DNA of 20,890 bases from Clostridia bacterium (GTDB lineage: Bacteria; Bacillota_A; Clostridia; Oscillospirales; QAKW01). This document shows, in pieces, positions 1-7,569 of this stretch (position 1 is its first letter; every line of letters begins with the position of its first letter). Location of the stretch: the NCBI GenBank assembly GCA_017396865.1, contig JAFQKO010000031.1:1-20890 (forward strand). The letters run 5' to 3'. Below the pieces are notes generated by a model that was not told the origin of the DNA, searched no databases, and was given only the letters and a program-made list of their open reading frames with translations. The position numbers and the translations under genes are program-made.

Positions 1-1840
1 CGACCGCCTGGCCGCCAAGATCATTGAAAATGAAACCACCCTCACTACGGGCTTCCTGGGCGTTAACTTCCTTTGCCCGATGCTGAGCGAGTACGGTTAT
101 TCCGATCTGGCCTATGATCTGGTCATGCAGACCGCCTATCCTTCTTGGGGCTATTCCGTTGTCAACGGCGCCACCACCATCTGGGAGCGCTGGAACAGCT
201 ACGTAGCAGGCGGCGGTCTGGGGGCAAACTCCAACCTCGGCTCTACCATGAATTCCTATAACCATTATTCCTACGGCTCGGTCGTAGAGTGGATGTATGA
301 GGATATGGCGGGTATCAACCCCGATATCAACGATCCCGGCTATCATCATATTATCATCAGTCCCGAGATCAATCATAAGTTGAGCTATGTCAATGCAAGC
401 CACGATAGCGCCTATGGTGAGATCGCCAGTAAGTGGTCAGTAGAGGGCGATGCCTATACCCTCGCCGTTACCGTTCCCGCCAATGCCTATGCCACCGTCA
501 TTCTGCCGGGCACGGCAACGGTGGATGATATGACCTGTGTCGAGCAGGACGGCAACGTCTTTGAGATCCAAAGCGGTACCTATGTGTTCAGCGGTACGCT
601 GGATACCACCCCCGACGTTTCCAAGCTGGCAGGTGCGCTGAATGAAACCGATCTTTCCTTCTGGCAAAAGAACTTCGGTAATACCACCGCCTTGAGTCAG
701 GCAATCAATGCCGCCGAGCGCTATCTGGATGCAGGGGTTTACAGCGATGCCGAAACCACCGCCCATATCGAGGCCATTGCGGCCGCGAAAAAGGCGGCTG
801 CCCCCATCAGCAAAAAGTCGGATGCCGACTATGTCTTGATGAAGGACTACGCGGAAAATACATCCGCCACCGCGTATCAGATCACCTCCGTTTCCGAATG
901 GATCTATTTCGGCGATCTGGTGCGGGCAGGCAATACCTTTGCAGGCAAGACCGTTCACCTGATGCGCTCCCTCGACTTCGAGGGTCTGCCGATGGCAGGT
1001 GTCGGTCAGTATAGCTCCGATTATGCCGCCGCCTTTAAGGGTACCTTTGACGGCCATTATCATATGCTGAAGAACGTAAATATCTACGGCTCGGAGCGCG
1101 GTGTCGGTGCCTTTAACTGCACCTACGGCGCAACGCTGAAGAACCTCGGTGTCAGCGGCTGTATCAGCGGCTACGGTGTTGTTGCAGGTATCGTCGGCTA
1201 CGGCGATGGCGGCACCGATATCATCGAGTGCTGGAACGAGGCGGAAGTTGCCGCCCTCGGCACCACGGACGGTAGCGCAGGCATCGCAGGAAACCTGCGT
1301 CAGGCCGGCACCATCACCAAGTGCTATAACGTTGGCACCATCAGCGGTAAAACCAGCGTGGCAGGTATCTGCTCTTGGGGCCAGAACGGCAACAGCGCCG
1401 CTGTGATCAAGGACTGCTATAATATGGGCAAAGTGGTCTATGCCAACGATGATGGCGGCAGCGATGCGATCGTTCGCTATAATGGGACCGTTACCGGCAA
1501 GACTTCTAATACCTATTATTTGAGCGGGCTTGGCACCAATGCCGCCGTCGACGGCACCACCGCCAAGACGGCCGCCGCCTTCACCGACGGCACCGTGGCC
1601 ACCGCCCTCAATATGCTGCAGGGCGAAACCCACCCGATCTTGGTGGAGCCCGAAACCGAACCCGCGGATCTCGGCATCGACCTTAATAACGACGGTGTGA
1701 CCAATGCGGCCGACGTTTCTGCCCTGTTGCAGAGTCTCAACGGCAACGGGGAGATCGATCAAACGATCGCCGATGTCAATGCCGACGGTAAGCTTTCCCT
1801 TGCTGATGCTCTGCGCCTGCTTAAGCTTTTGACTGAGTAA
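1..1840 (+). CDS. Alpha-L-rhamnosidase (GH78), 3' part, with GLUG-like region and C-terminal type I dockerin
   Basis: The gene runs in from the left edge (codons from base 2), so signal peptide and N-terminal domains are missing; 612 residues are visible. The first ~75 residues match the end of the GH78 six-hairpin catalytic barrel: LTTGFLGVNFL, then PSWGYSVVNGATTIWERW. The Glu of TIWERW (bases 185-187) is probably the catalytic base known from GH78 structures. A C-terminal beta-sandwich follows (YHHIIISPEI to about base 520), then a helical linker. Next comes a Gly/Cys-rich stretch (about bases 900-1520) with ECWNEAEV, KCYNVGTISG and DCYNMGKV, typical of GLUG-like repeats. The last 55 residues are a type I dockerin with two calcium loops, DLNNDGVTNAAD and DVNADGKLSLAD. 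The protein should be secreted, release rhamnose from plant glycans, and dock to a cohesin scaffold not present here. The GH78 and dockerin calls are firm; the GLUG call is moderate. Confidence 0.9.
   Translation, partial: DRLAAKIIENETTLTTGFLGVNFLCPMLSEYGYSDLAYDLVMQTAYPSWGYSVVNGATTIWERWNSYVAGGGLGANSNLGSTMNSYNHYSYGSVVEWMYEDMAGINPDINDPGYHHIIISPEINHKLSYVNASHDSAYGEIASKWSVEGDAYTLAVTVPANAYATVILPGTATVDDMTCVEQDGNVFEIQSGTYVFSGTLDTTPDVSKLAGALNETDLSFWQKNFGNTTALSQAINAAERYLDAGVYSDAETTAHIEAIAAAKKAAAPISKKSDADYVLMKDYAENTSATAYQITSVSEWIYFGDLVRAGNTFAGKTVHLMRSLDFEGLPMAGVGQYSSDYAAAFKGTFDGHYHMLKNVNIYGSERGVGAFNCTYGATLKNLGVSGCISGYGVVAGIVGYGDGGTDIIECWNEAEVAALGTTDGSAGIAGNLRQAGTITKCYNVGTISGKTSVAGICSWGQNGNSAAVIKDCYNMGKVVYANDDGGSDAIVRYNGTVTGKTSNTYYLSGLGTNAAVDGTTAKTAAAFTDGTVATALNMLQGETHPILVEPETEPADLGIDLNNDGVTNAADVSALLQSLNGNGEIDQTIADVNADGKLSLADALRLLKLLTE
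1700..1756 (+). repeat. Dockerin-coding DNA repeat, copy 1
   Basis: This 57-base stretch in the first dockerin loop matches 3032-3088 in the next gene with four mismatches by eye. Both copies encode TNAADVSALLQSLNGNGEI. Nearly all differences are silent, which suggests recent duplication, gene conversion or strong selection on the dockerin face. Confidence 0.85.
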
Positions 1841-1864
1841 ATTTTGAAAATGGAGGAACTATTT

Positions 1865-3172
1865 ATGTTTAAAAGAATTTTGAGCGTTTTGCTCGCAATC
1901 ATGATGGTTTTAAGTGCGATTCCCGCCTTCGCAATTGATGCAGATCTGAAGGCAGATCTGCTCAATGCCACAGAGGTTGGCGGCTATACCGGCGATTATA
2001 CCGTGGAGTATGACGTCTCCGTTCCCGCAGGAAAAGGTGCTTCGTTCATCTTCGGCGGCACGAGCGCAAGCAGCTTTGTGTCCTTCCAGGTAAGCCCCAA
2101 GAGCAGTCGCTACGGTATCATTAAGCAGGGAAGCGGCAACAATCAGTATGCATCCGCTACCGTTCCTTCCGATACCCCGCTTCACGTCAAGATCGACGTG
2201 GTTGGAACCACCGCTACCGTCTATGTCGATAACGCAGAGGTGATCACCTATACCAGCGATCTCGTTACCTTTGGTGCATTCGGCTTCCGTCATTGGAACA
2301 GCGAGGGTGAAGAAGCATACTATGATAATCTTGTAGTCAAGAGCGCCGCAGGCAAAACCCTTTATTCTGCCGATTTTTCGAGCGTAAATCCCTTTAAGGT
2401 GGGTTCTCTGGTAGAGGGTCAACTGTATGTCGGGCCGGTCAGCGGCAATATTTCCGTCAGCACCATCCGTGAATTGGTGGCTATCGATTATACTGTGGAA
2501 TTCGATATGACCGTTCCTGCCGAAACCTCCGCCTCCTTTATCTTTGCGGGCAGCGACGATAAGAACTTTGTTTCCTTCCAGATCAACCCCAAGAGCGGTA
2601 AATATTCCCTGATTAAGCATGAGGGCGGCAGAGCAGGTGCGGCAGCTAATCTGGCTGCAAGCGACCTGGCCGATAAGAAGATCCATGTGAAGATCGACGT
2701 GGTAGACACCACCGCCACCGTCTATGCCGACGGCACCAAGGTCTTTGATTATACCCATGCCTCCTTGGTTACCTTCGGTGTGTTCGGCTTCCGCCACTAT
2801 AATTCCACCAACGATCAGGAAAAGGCTTACTATGATAATCTCGTAGTCAAGGCTGCCGACGGTAAGGCAATCTTCGCATTTGATTTTGCAACCGTGAATC
2901 CCTTTGAGGTAGGTTCCTTGGCAGAGGGTCAGCTGTATGTTGAGCCGATTTCCGGTAACGTTTCCGTCAGCACCTGGGAAGAGCTGCTGGCCGCATTGGA
3001 TCTCGGTATCGATATCAACAATGACGGTGAAACCAATGCCGCCGACGTTTCTGCTCTGTTGCAGAGCCTCAACGGCAACGGTGAGATCAATGCAGACCTC
3101 GCCGACCTCAATGAGGATGGCAAGATTACCCTTGCCGACGCCCTGCGCCTGCTGAAGCTTTTGAGCGAATAA
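1865..3172 (+). CDS. Secreted dockerin protein with two tandem concanavalin A-like modules
   Basis: The start is the ATG at 1865, with GGAGG at 1852-1856 eight bases upstream; an in-frame TTG at 1844 lacks such a site. The 435-residue product begins with a signal peptide (MFKRILSVLLAIMMVLSAIPAFA). It then has two copies of a ~160-residue module (about residues 43-200 and 208-371). Each copy carries FVSFQ, HVKIDVV, TATVY, FGxFGFRH and YYDNLVVK, and ends in VGSLxEGQLYV. This looks like a LamG/concanavalin A-like jelly roll of the kind found beside GH78 domains. Residues 380-435 are a type I dockerin with loops DINNDGETNAAD and DLNEDGKITLAD. No catalytic domain is visible, so the likely role is carbohydrate binding within a cellulosome-like complex, but the ligand is unknown. 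It lies 24 bases after the rhamnosidase gene with no terminator between them, so the two are probably cotranscribed. Confidence 0.85.
   Translation: MFKRILSVLLAIMMVLSAIPAFAIDADLKADLLNATEVGGYTGDYTVEYDVSVPAGKGASFIFGGTSASSFVSFQVSPKSSRYGIIKQGSGNNQYASATVPSDTPLHVKIDVVGTTATVYVDNAEVITYTSDLVTFGAFGFRHWNSEGEEAYYDNLVVKSAAGKTLYSADFSSVNPFKVGSLVEGQLYVGPVSGNISVSTIRELVAIDYTVEFDMTVPAETSASFIFAGSDDKNFVSFQINPKSGKYSLIKHEGGRAGAAANLAASDLADKKIHVKIDVVDTTATVYADGTKVFDYTHASLVTFGVFGFRHYNSTNDQEKAYYDNLVVKAADGKAIFAFDFATVNPFEVGSLAEGQLYVEPISGNVSVSTWEELLAALDLGIDINNDGETNAADVSALLQSLNGNGEINADLADLNEDGKITLADALRLLKLLSE
3032..3088 (+). repeat. Dockerin-coding DNA repeat, copy 2
   Basis: Second copy of the 57-base dockerin repeat at 1700-1756; the encoded 19 residues are identical. 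Confidence 0.85.
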
Positions 3173-3177
3173 TTAAA

Positions 3178-3210
3178 AAAGAACCACGGAAAGCTCCGTG
3201 GTTCTTTTTT
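3178..3210 (+). terminator. Rho-independent terminator after the dockerin gene
   Basis: A perfect 13-bp stem (3178-3190 with 3195-3207) and AAGC loop are followed by a T run to 3210, six bases after the dockerin stop. The A run on the left would give a T tail on the minus strand too, so it may act in both directions. Confidence 0.93.
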
Positions 3211-3486
3211 GTTTTCCGTCGGACGATGCAGCATTCCGAGCGGTGGAACGGGGGCGGCGTTCATTTCGGCTTTTGCTTTTTGCTGCATGAAAAGCGAACC
3301 GAACGAAGGCTGCGATCCGTTCCTTTGGGCAAAACGGTGTTTCTTGGGAGCGTATCTCCCATTCCATGATCCTGCAGCGGTAACCGCCCCACCGTTTTTC
3401 TATCAGCGGCACCCTGCTCCTTCGAGCGTTTTTTCGCTCCTTTTGCACCCGGGAACGCTATTATTATCTGCCGCAAAATAAAAAAT
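3211..3486. other. Gene-free intergenic stretch with nested inverted repeats
   Basis: No convincing gene is seen; open frames here lack a ribosome site and recognisable protein sequence. The stretch holds nested complementary segments. An outer stem is 3318-3323 with 3452-3457, continued by 3327-3329 with 3448-3450. Inside is a 9-bp stem 3331-3339 with 3390-3398, which encloses 3345-3350/3356-3361 and 3377-3380/3384-3387 as a three-way junction. A further hairpin is 3424-3428/3435-3439. It could be a structured RNA on either strand, or simply extended 3' sequence between convergent transcripts. It matches no RNA family I recognise. Confidence 0.4.
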
Positions 3487-3508
3487 ATGCACCGCTTTTG
3501 CGGTGCAT
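3474..3508 (-). terminator. Terminator of the ylbJ-like / small Cys protein transcript
   Basis: A perfect 9-bp stem (3500-3508 with 3487-3495) and a 4-base loop, read on the minus strand, is followed by a T-rich tail (complement of 3474-3486). The stop codon of the small gene overlaps the base of the stem. Confidence 0.9.
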
Positions 3509-3720
3509 TAATCTTCCAGATTTGGCATTTCTATACTTTTGAAATCGGGATTCAGGGGCTTCGGTGGAGTGCGGCGTAAGGGTGTGTATAAAAATTTTTT
3601 GCAGCTGCCGTCGGCCTTCATCAGGCCCTTTTTGGAGCAGATAACGTCATCGGTGCCGAAGATGGGCTTGCCGTGCTCGCAGTAGGCGCATACTTTCTCA
3701 ATCTCTTTGGAAAAAATCAT
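3508..3720 (-). CDS. Small cysteine-rich protein, function unknown
   Basis: A 70-residue protein read from the ATG at 3720, preceded on the minus strand by GGAG six bases away (3727-3730). A start four codons upstream (3732) is possible but lacks that spacing. The N-terminal half carries four cysteines, in CAYCEHG, ICSKKG and GSCKKF, consistent with a small zinc-binding knuckle. The C-terminal third is Pro-rich and probably disordered. Its start codon overlaps the stop of the ylbJ-like gene in an ATGA, so translation is likely coupled, and it ends in its own terminator. It resembles short uncharacterised clostridial proteins I have seen, but I cannot name a family or assign a function. Confidence 0.75.
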   Translation of the reverse strand: MIFSKEIEKVCAYCEHGKPIFGTDDVICSKKGLMKADGSCKKFLYTPLRRTPPKPLNPDFKSIEMPNLED

Positions 3721-4649
3721 AAGCTTCTCCATTCTCTTTTTACGTTTAGATTATTATAACTCTTTTTTCTCCGTTTGTCAAAAGAAATCAAAAAAAGAGC
3801 GAAAAAGAAGAAAAACAGCGCCGCTTGTGGGCAGGCGGCCGCAAAAGCAAGGCCTCCCGCGTAAATAAGCTTGCTATGCAGCATGGGCAGCGGCGAAAGC
3901 CCCGCCCCCACCAGAAAGGCGGCGTTTTGCAGAAACACCGAAAGGCTTGAAAAGCCAACCATCATCCCGCAGTACCATAAGGGCATCGGCGGCAGAGCGG
4001 TGATTCCGCCCGTCAGCTCCAAAAAACCGTACCAACGGGAAAAGAAGGGCAGCTCTGCGCAAAGGGCTGCAATGGCCGAAAAAGCGGCAACGTAGGCGGT
4101 CAGCGTCAGGCAACCGCTTGCTGCCCCGCCGATCCCCTCGGTCAATAGCGCAATAAGGGGGCGGTGCGGCTGCGGCAGCGGCGGCTCCCCGCTGAAAACT
4201 CCGTGCCGTAAGGCAATTAAAAAGGAGAGGGCAAGCTGTCCACTGTAAAGCAAAAGCCCTGCGGTGCGATCCCCGCGCAGAACGCCGCCGAAATAACCGA
4301 TCAAAAAGGAGGGCGAGGCATTGGCACAGCAGCGGGAGAGCCGCAGGCATTGTTCAGCGTTGATCAGGCCCCGCCGATAGGCGCGTACCGCCGTTTTAAT
4401 GCCTAAGGGAAAGCCGCAAAGCTGGGCGGTCAGCCAAACCGTTGCGGTGGCAGGCAGCGGCAGATGATCTGCCAGTTCTCCGATCATGCCGCAGACCACC
4501 GCTGTCGGGAAAAGAGCGGGCAAAATGCTGCGATAGGAAAGGGCAAGCCCGCTTCGTACCCCTTCTGCAGCCGCTGTGCTGCGGGCAATCAGGAGGAAGA
4601 GCGCCCCGAAGAGCAATAGGATCCATAATAAATTCAATCTCTTTTTCAT
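3717..4649 (-). CDS. ylbJ: YlbJ-like sporulation integral membrane protein (nucleoside-recognition/gate domain)
   Basis: A 310-residue hydrophobic protein read from the ATG at 4649 (MKKRLNLLWILL); a longer frame to 4742 would run over the divergent yqfC start. It has about eight membrane segments. The central part resembles the gate domain of the YlbJ/SpmA group: ILPALFPTAVVCGMIGE, then CGFPLGIKTAVRAYRRG and LSRCCANASPSFLIGYFGG. In B. subtilis ylbJ belongs to the mother-cell sigma-E regulon and is needed for proper spore formation; the transported substrate is unknown. The gene is divergent from yqfC across only 50 bases, which fits shared sporulation timing. No clear ribosome site precedes the ATG. 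The family call is good; whether it is orthologous to B. subtilis YlbJ is less certain. Confidence 0.78.
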   Translation of the reverse strand: MKKRLNLLWILLLFGALFLLIARSTAAAEGVRSGLALSYRSILPALFPTAVVCGMIGELADHLPLPATATVWLTAQLCGFPLGIKTAVRAYRRGLINAEQCLRLSRCCANASPSFLIGYFGGVLRGDRTAGLLLYSGQLALSFLIALRHGVFSGEPPLPQPHRPLIALLTEGIGGAASGCLTLTAYVAAFSAIAALCAELPFFSRWYGFLELTGGITALPPMPLWYCGMMVGFSSLSVFLQNAAFLVGAGLSPLPMLHSKLIYAGGLAFAAACPQAALFFFFFALFLISFDKRRKKSYNNLNVKREWRSL

Positions 4650-4699
4650 ATTAAATGCTATGCCCGCCGCATAAAAATAATACGAAAAGAGGGATGCGT

Positions 4700-5002
4700 A
4701 TGAAACGAAAAATAAAGCGCAAGCATCGTAAGAGAGATGCATGGGGGTGCTTGGTTCGCTGTATGGATCTGCCCGCTTTTTCGGCGGGTACCGATGAATG
4801 CGTGGAGGTCTACGGCGGGAATACGGTGCAGATCGAGGGGGCGAAGGGGATCCATACCTATGAGCGGGAGGTTGTGAAGGTGCACATGAAGCAATATCTG
4901 CTGGCGATCTACGGCTCGGATTTTGAGCTGTTGCACTTCACCGACGGCACCCTTCGGGTGCTCGGAACGCTCCGCTCGCTGTGTTGGGAGGCGGAAGGGT
5001 GA
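4700..5002 (+). CDS. yqfC: Sporulation protein YqfC
   Basis: A 100-residue basic-start protein (MKRKIKRKHRKR), close to the ~93 residues of B. subtilis YqfC. I chose the ATG at 4700 because AGAGGG (4688-4693) lies six bases upstream; the ATG at 4694 abuts it. The body has the short beta-strand pattern of the family (ECVEVYGGNTVQIEGAKGI, then FTDGTLRVLGTL). YqfC is a conserved endospore-former protein made in the mother cell; its molecular role is not established. Its stop overlaps the GTG start of yqfD (GTGA at 4999-5002), the usual gene pair. It opens the long operon that ends with mutS2. Confidence 0.88.
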   Translation: MKRKIKRKHRKRDAWGCLVRCMDLPAFSAGTDECVEVYGGNTVQIEGAKGIHTYEREVVKVHMKQYLLAIYGSDFELLHFTDGTLRVLGTLRSLCWEAEG

Positions 5003-6165
5003 AAATAGCGGCATTCTTTGGCGGTCGGGTGGTGCTTTCGGCCAAGGGCGGCTGTACCGAGCAGTTTCTGAACCGTTTGTATCGCGCGGGCTTGCGGGTC
5101 TATGCTCCCGCGCGTCGGGAGGACGGTACCCTGCGGCTCACCATGCCGATCAAGGACTTTAAAAAAATTCGTCCCCATGCCTTTAAAACGGGTACGCGGG
5201 TGCGGATTTTGAAGAAAAAAGGCTTTTTCCGCGTGATCCGACCCGTTCGCCGTCGATTGGGATTGGCGATCGGTGCGGCGCTGTTTTTGGCGGTTCTGTA
5301 TTATTCCTCCGGCTTTGTTTGGCAGATCGAGGTGCGGGGCTGCGAAACCGTTTCCGCCACCGAGATTCGGGCTGATTTGGAGCCGATGGGGCTTTACGTG
5401 GGCTGTTCGCGGGGGCTGGACGTCAACCCTATCGAGAATCGATACCTTACCGCCAATGAGAAGCTTGCTTGGATGTCCATCAATATTCGCGGCACTACCG
5501 CTTATGTAGATGTAAAGGAAAAAGACTTAACGCCTGAGATCTTAGATAGTACCACCCCCACAAACATTTTGGCCGAGCGGGATGGGATCATCACCGAGCT
5601 GCGGGACTACGGCGGAACCCGTCGGGTGGAGGTGGGGATGGCGGTGCGGGCGGGCGACGTGCTGGTAAGCGGGGATTGGACCGATCAGTATGGGGTGCGT
5701 CGTTTGAGCCGAAGCGTGGCAACCGTTCGAGCGGAAACCCGTCGAGAAACGGAGATTACCGTCCCGTTGACCGAAAGCTATCGCCAAAAAACGGGAAAAA
5801 CCACAAAAAAATTCACACTTTCTTTAGGGAAGTTGAAGATTCCTCTTTATTTTAGCAAAAAAATATCTTATAATAGTTATGATACCGTGGAAAAGAGCGT
5901 CCCGCTGTCGATCGGCGGCTTTGTTTTCCCCTTGCGGATCTGTTCGCTGGAGGCGGAGGAGGTGGAACTGATCACCGAAACCCGCACCGTTGAGCAGGCA
6001 CGTAAGGCGGCGATGGCCGAGCTTGCCTTTTATGAGGCGGATCGGTTGGCGGAGGTAACGGTGCTGCGCCGTGAGGTGGAGGAGGTTACCGAGGAGGATG
6101 CCTTGATTCTGCGTGTCGTATTTTACTGTGAAGAGGAGATCGGCGTGGAAGTGCCGATCCGCTAA
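4999..6165 (+). CDS. yqfD: Sporulation protein YqfD
   Basis: A 388-residue protein, close to the ~398 residues of B. subtilis YqfD. The start is the GTG at 4999, with GGAGG (4987-4991) seven bases upstream; an in-frame GTG at 4981 lies before that site. It has a ~85-residue cytoplasmic N-terminus (RVVLSAKGGCTEQFLNRLYR), one membrane segment at about 87-108, then an extracytoplasmic part. That part has a FtsQ/DivIB-like POTRA-type start (VWQIEVRGCETVSATEIRAD) and family motifs NILAERDGIITEL and VGMAVRAGDVLVSG. In B. subtilis it belongs to the sigma-E regulon and is needed for sporulation. It is translationally coupled to yqfC and 11 bases from phoH. Confidence 0.93.
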   Translation: MKIAAFFGGRVVLSAKGGCTEQFLNRLYRAGLRVYAPARREDGTLRLTMPIKDFKKIRPHAFKTGTRVRILKKKGFFRVIRPVRRRLGLAIGAALFLAVLYYSSGFVWQIEVRGCETVSATEIRADLEPMGLYVGCSRGLDVNPIENRYLTANEKLAWMSINIRGTTAYVDVKEKDLTPEILDSTTPTNILAERDGIITELRDYGGTRRVEVGMAVRAGDVLVSGDWTDQYGVRRLSRSVATVRAETRRETEITVPLTESYRQKTGKTTKKFTLSLGKLKIPLYFSKKISYNSYDTVEKSVPLSIGGFVFPLRICSLEAEEVELITETRTVEQARKAAMAELAFYEADRLAEVTVLRREVEEVTEEDALILRVVFYCEEEIGVEVPIR

Positions 6166-6176
6166 AAGGAGTAAGA

Positions 6177-7154
6177 ATGCAAAAAGTATTTGAAACACCG
6201 GAGCTGGCGTTGATCCCCGCGGTGTTTGGTCCCTTTGATGAAAATGCAGGCATTATCGAAAATGAGTTGGGGATCCACCTGGTCAACCGCGATGATCATT
6301 TGATTTTGAGCGGCGAAGAAACCAATGTGGAAAAGGCGGCGGAGGTGCTGAAGAATCTCTTTAATCTGGCCTCCGCAGGTGAGCTGATCGACGTGCAAAA
6401 GGTGCGCTATCTGATCAATCTGGCGCGGGAGGATTCCGGCTGTAACGTGGTTCAGGCGCTGGATGAGTGTATTTGTATCACCACCCGCGGCAAGCCCATC
6501 AAGCCTAAAACCATCGCCCAAAAGGCTTATGTGGAGTGTATCGATAAGAATGTGGTCACCTTCGGCGTCGGCCCCGCGGGTACAGGTAAGACCTATCTGG
6601 CCGTGGCGCTGGCCGTGACCGCGCTGAAATCCAAGCAGGTCTCCAAGATCGTGCTGACCCGCCCCGCTGTGGAGGCGGGAGAGAAGCTGGGCTTTTTGCC
6701 CGGCGATCTGCAGAATAAGGTCGATCCCTACCTGCGCCCGCTCTATGATGCGTTGTTTGAAATGCTCGGCCCCGAAACGGTGGCGGGCTATATGGAAAAG
6801 AATATCATCGAGATCGCGCCGCTTGCTTATATGCGCGGCCGTACGTTGGATAATAGCTATATCATTTTGGATGAGGCGCAAAATACCAGCATCGAGCAGA
6901 TGAAGATGTTTTTGACCCGCTTCGGTTTTAATTCCAAGATCGTTGTTACCGGCGATCCCACCCAGATCGATCTGGACGGCAAGCCCTCGGGGCTGATGCA
7001 CGCCCTGAAGATATTGAAGGATATCGATCAGATCGCCATCCATCGGTTTGAGAAGAAGGATATCGTGCGCCATGCGTTGGTGCAGAAAATTGTCGATGCT
7101 TATGAAAGGAAGTCCAATGAAGGTAACCGTAACAATGGAAAGCAGCGTCCATGA
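6177..7154 (+). CDS. phoH: PhoH family P-loop ATPase
   Basis: A 325-residue cytoplasmic ATPase. The ATG at 6177 follows AAGGAG (6166-6171). The N-terminal ~110 residues form the KH-like part, with FGPFDENAGIIENELGI. The PhoH ATPase domain has Walker A GPAGTGKT at 132-139, the signature LTRPAVEAGEKLGFLPGD at 160-177, and Walker B IILDEAQN at 229-236. The GDPTQIDL and GL segments follow. PhoH proteins are linked to RNA metabolism and commonly sit beside ybeY, as here. The 3' end overlaps the ybeY start by 38 bases. In B. subtilis yqfF lies between phoH and ybeY; there is no room for it here. Confidence 0.96.
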   Translation: MQKVFETPELALIPAVFGPFDENAGIIENELGIHLVNRDDHLILSGEETNVEKAAEVLKNLFNLASAGELIDVQKVRYLINLAREDSGCNVVQALDECICITTRGKPIKPKTIAQKAYVECIDKNVVTFGVGPAGTGKTYLAVALAVTALKSKQVSKIVLTRPAVEAGEKLGFLPGDLQNKVDPYLRPLYDALFEMLGPETVAGYMEKNIIEIAPLAYMRGRTLDNSYIILDEAQNTSIEQMKMFLTRFGFNSKIVVTGDPTQIDLDGKPSGLMHALKILKDIDQIAIHRFEKKDIVRHALVQKIVDAYERKSNEGNRNNGKQRP

Positions 7155-7569
7155 GGCGCTGATCCAAAAGGCCGCCGAGGCGGCGCTCAACTATGAAGAA
7201 TATCCCCAAGATGCTGAAATTGAAGTGGTGATCGCCTCCTTGGAGGAGATCCATGCGATCAATATGGAGCAACGCGGCATCGATCGCCCCACCGACGTGC
7301 TTTCCTTTCCCATGGAGGAGGAGCCCTTTGAGGCAGAGCCCGATCCCGCCACGGGTGCGGTGTTTTTGGGCAGTATGGTGCTTTGTGTGGATAAGGCAAA
7401 GCAGCAGGCCGAGGAATACGGCCACTCCCTTGAGCGGGAGATCGCTTTTTTGACGGTCCATAGCGTTCTGCACCTGCTGGGCTACGACCATGAGCTCGGC
7501 GAGGAAGAGGAGCGGGAGATGTTTCGCCGCCAGGAAGCGGTTCTCAATGAAATGGGGCTCACCCGATGA
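7117..7569 (+). CDS. ybeY: Endoribonuclease YbeY (16S rRNA maturation)
   Basis: A 150-residue metalloprotein read from the ATG at 7117, where AAAGGA (7105-7110) gives a normal site; the frame opens further upstream inside phoH but without a ribosome site. The metal-binding motif HSVLHLLGYDH holds the three zinc histidines H115, H119 and H125. The family strand RGIDRPTDVLSFP is at about 53-65. YbeY takes part in 16S rRNA 3'-end processing and 70S quality control. It overlaps phoH at its start and dgkA at its end (ATGA, 7566-7569), so the three are translationally linked. Confidence 0.96.
   Translation: MKVTVTMESSVHEALIQKAAEAALNYEEYPQDAEIEVVIASLEEIHAINMEQRGIDRPTDVLSFPMEEEPFEAEPDPATGAVFLGSMVLCVDKAKQQAEEYGHSLEREIAFLTVHSVLHLLGYDHELGEEEEREMFRRQEAVLNEMGLTR

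Noticed and set aside
437..1762. Long minus-strand open frame opposite the rhamnosidase
   Set aside because: It mirrors the codon pattern of the plus-strand gene, has no family motif or ribosome site, and lies within a clear GH78/dockerin coding region.
3209..3481. Overlapping 70-90 codon frames on both strands in the intergenic stretch
   Set aside because: None has a ribosome site or family resemblance; three frames compete over the same bases, and the plus-strand one starts in the terminator tail.
6162..7190. Long minus-strand open frame opposite phoH
   Set aside because: phoH is unmistakable on the plus strand, and the opposite frame has no recognisable protein sequence.
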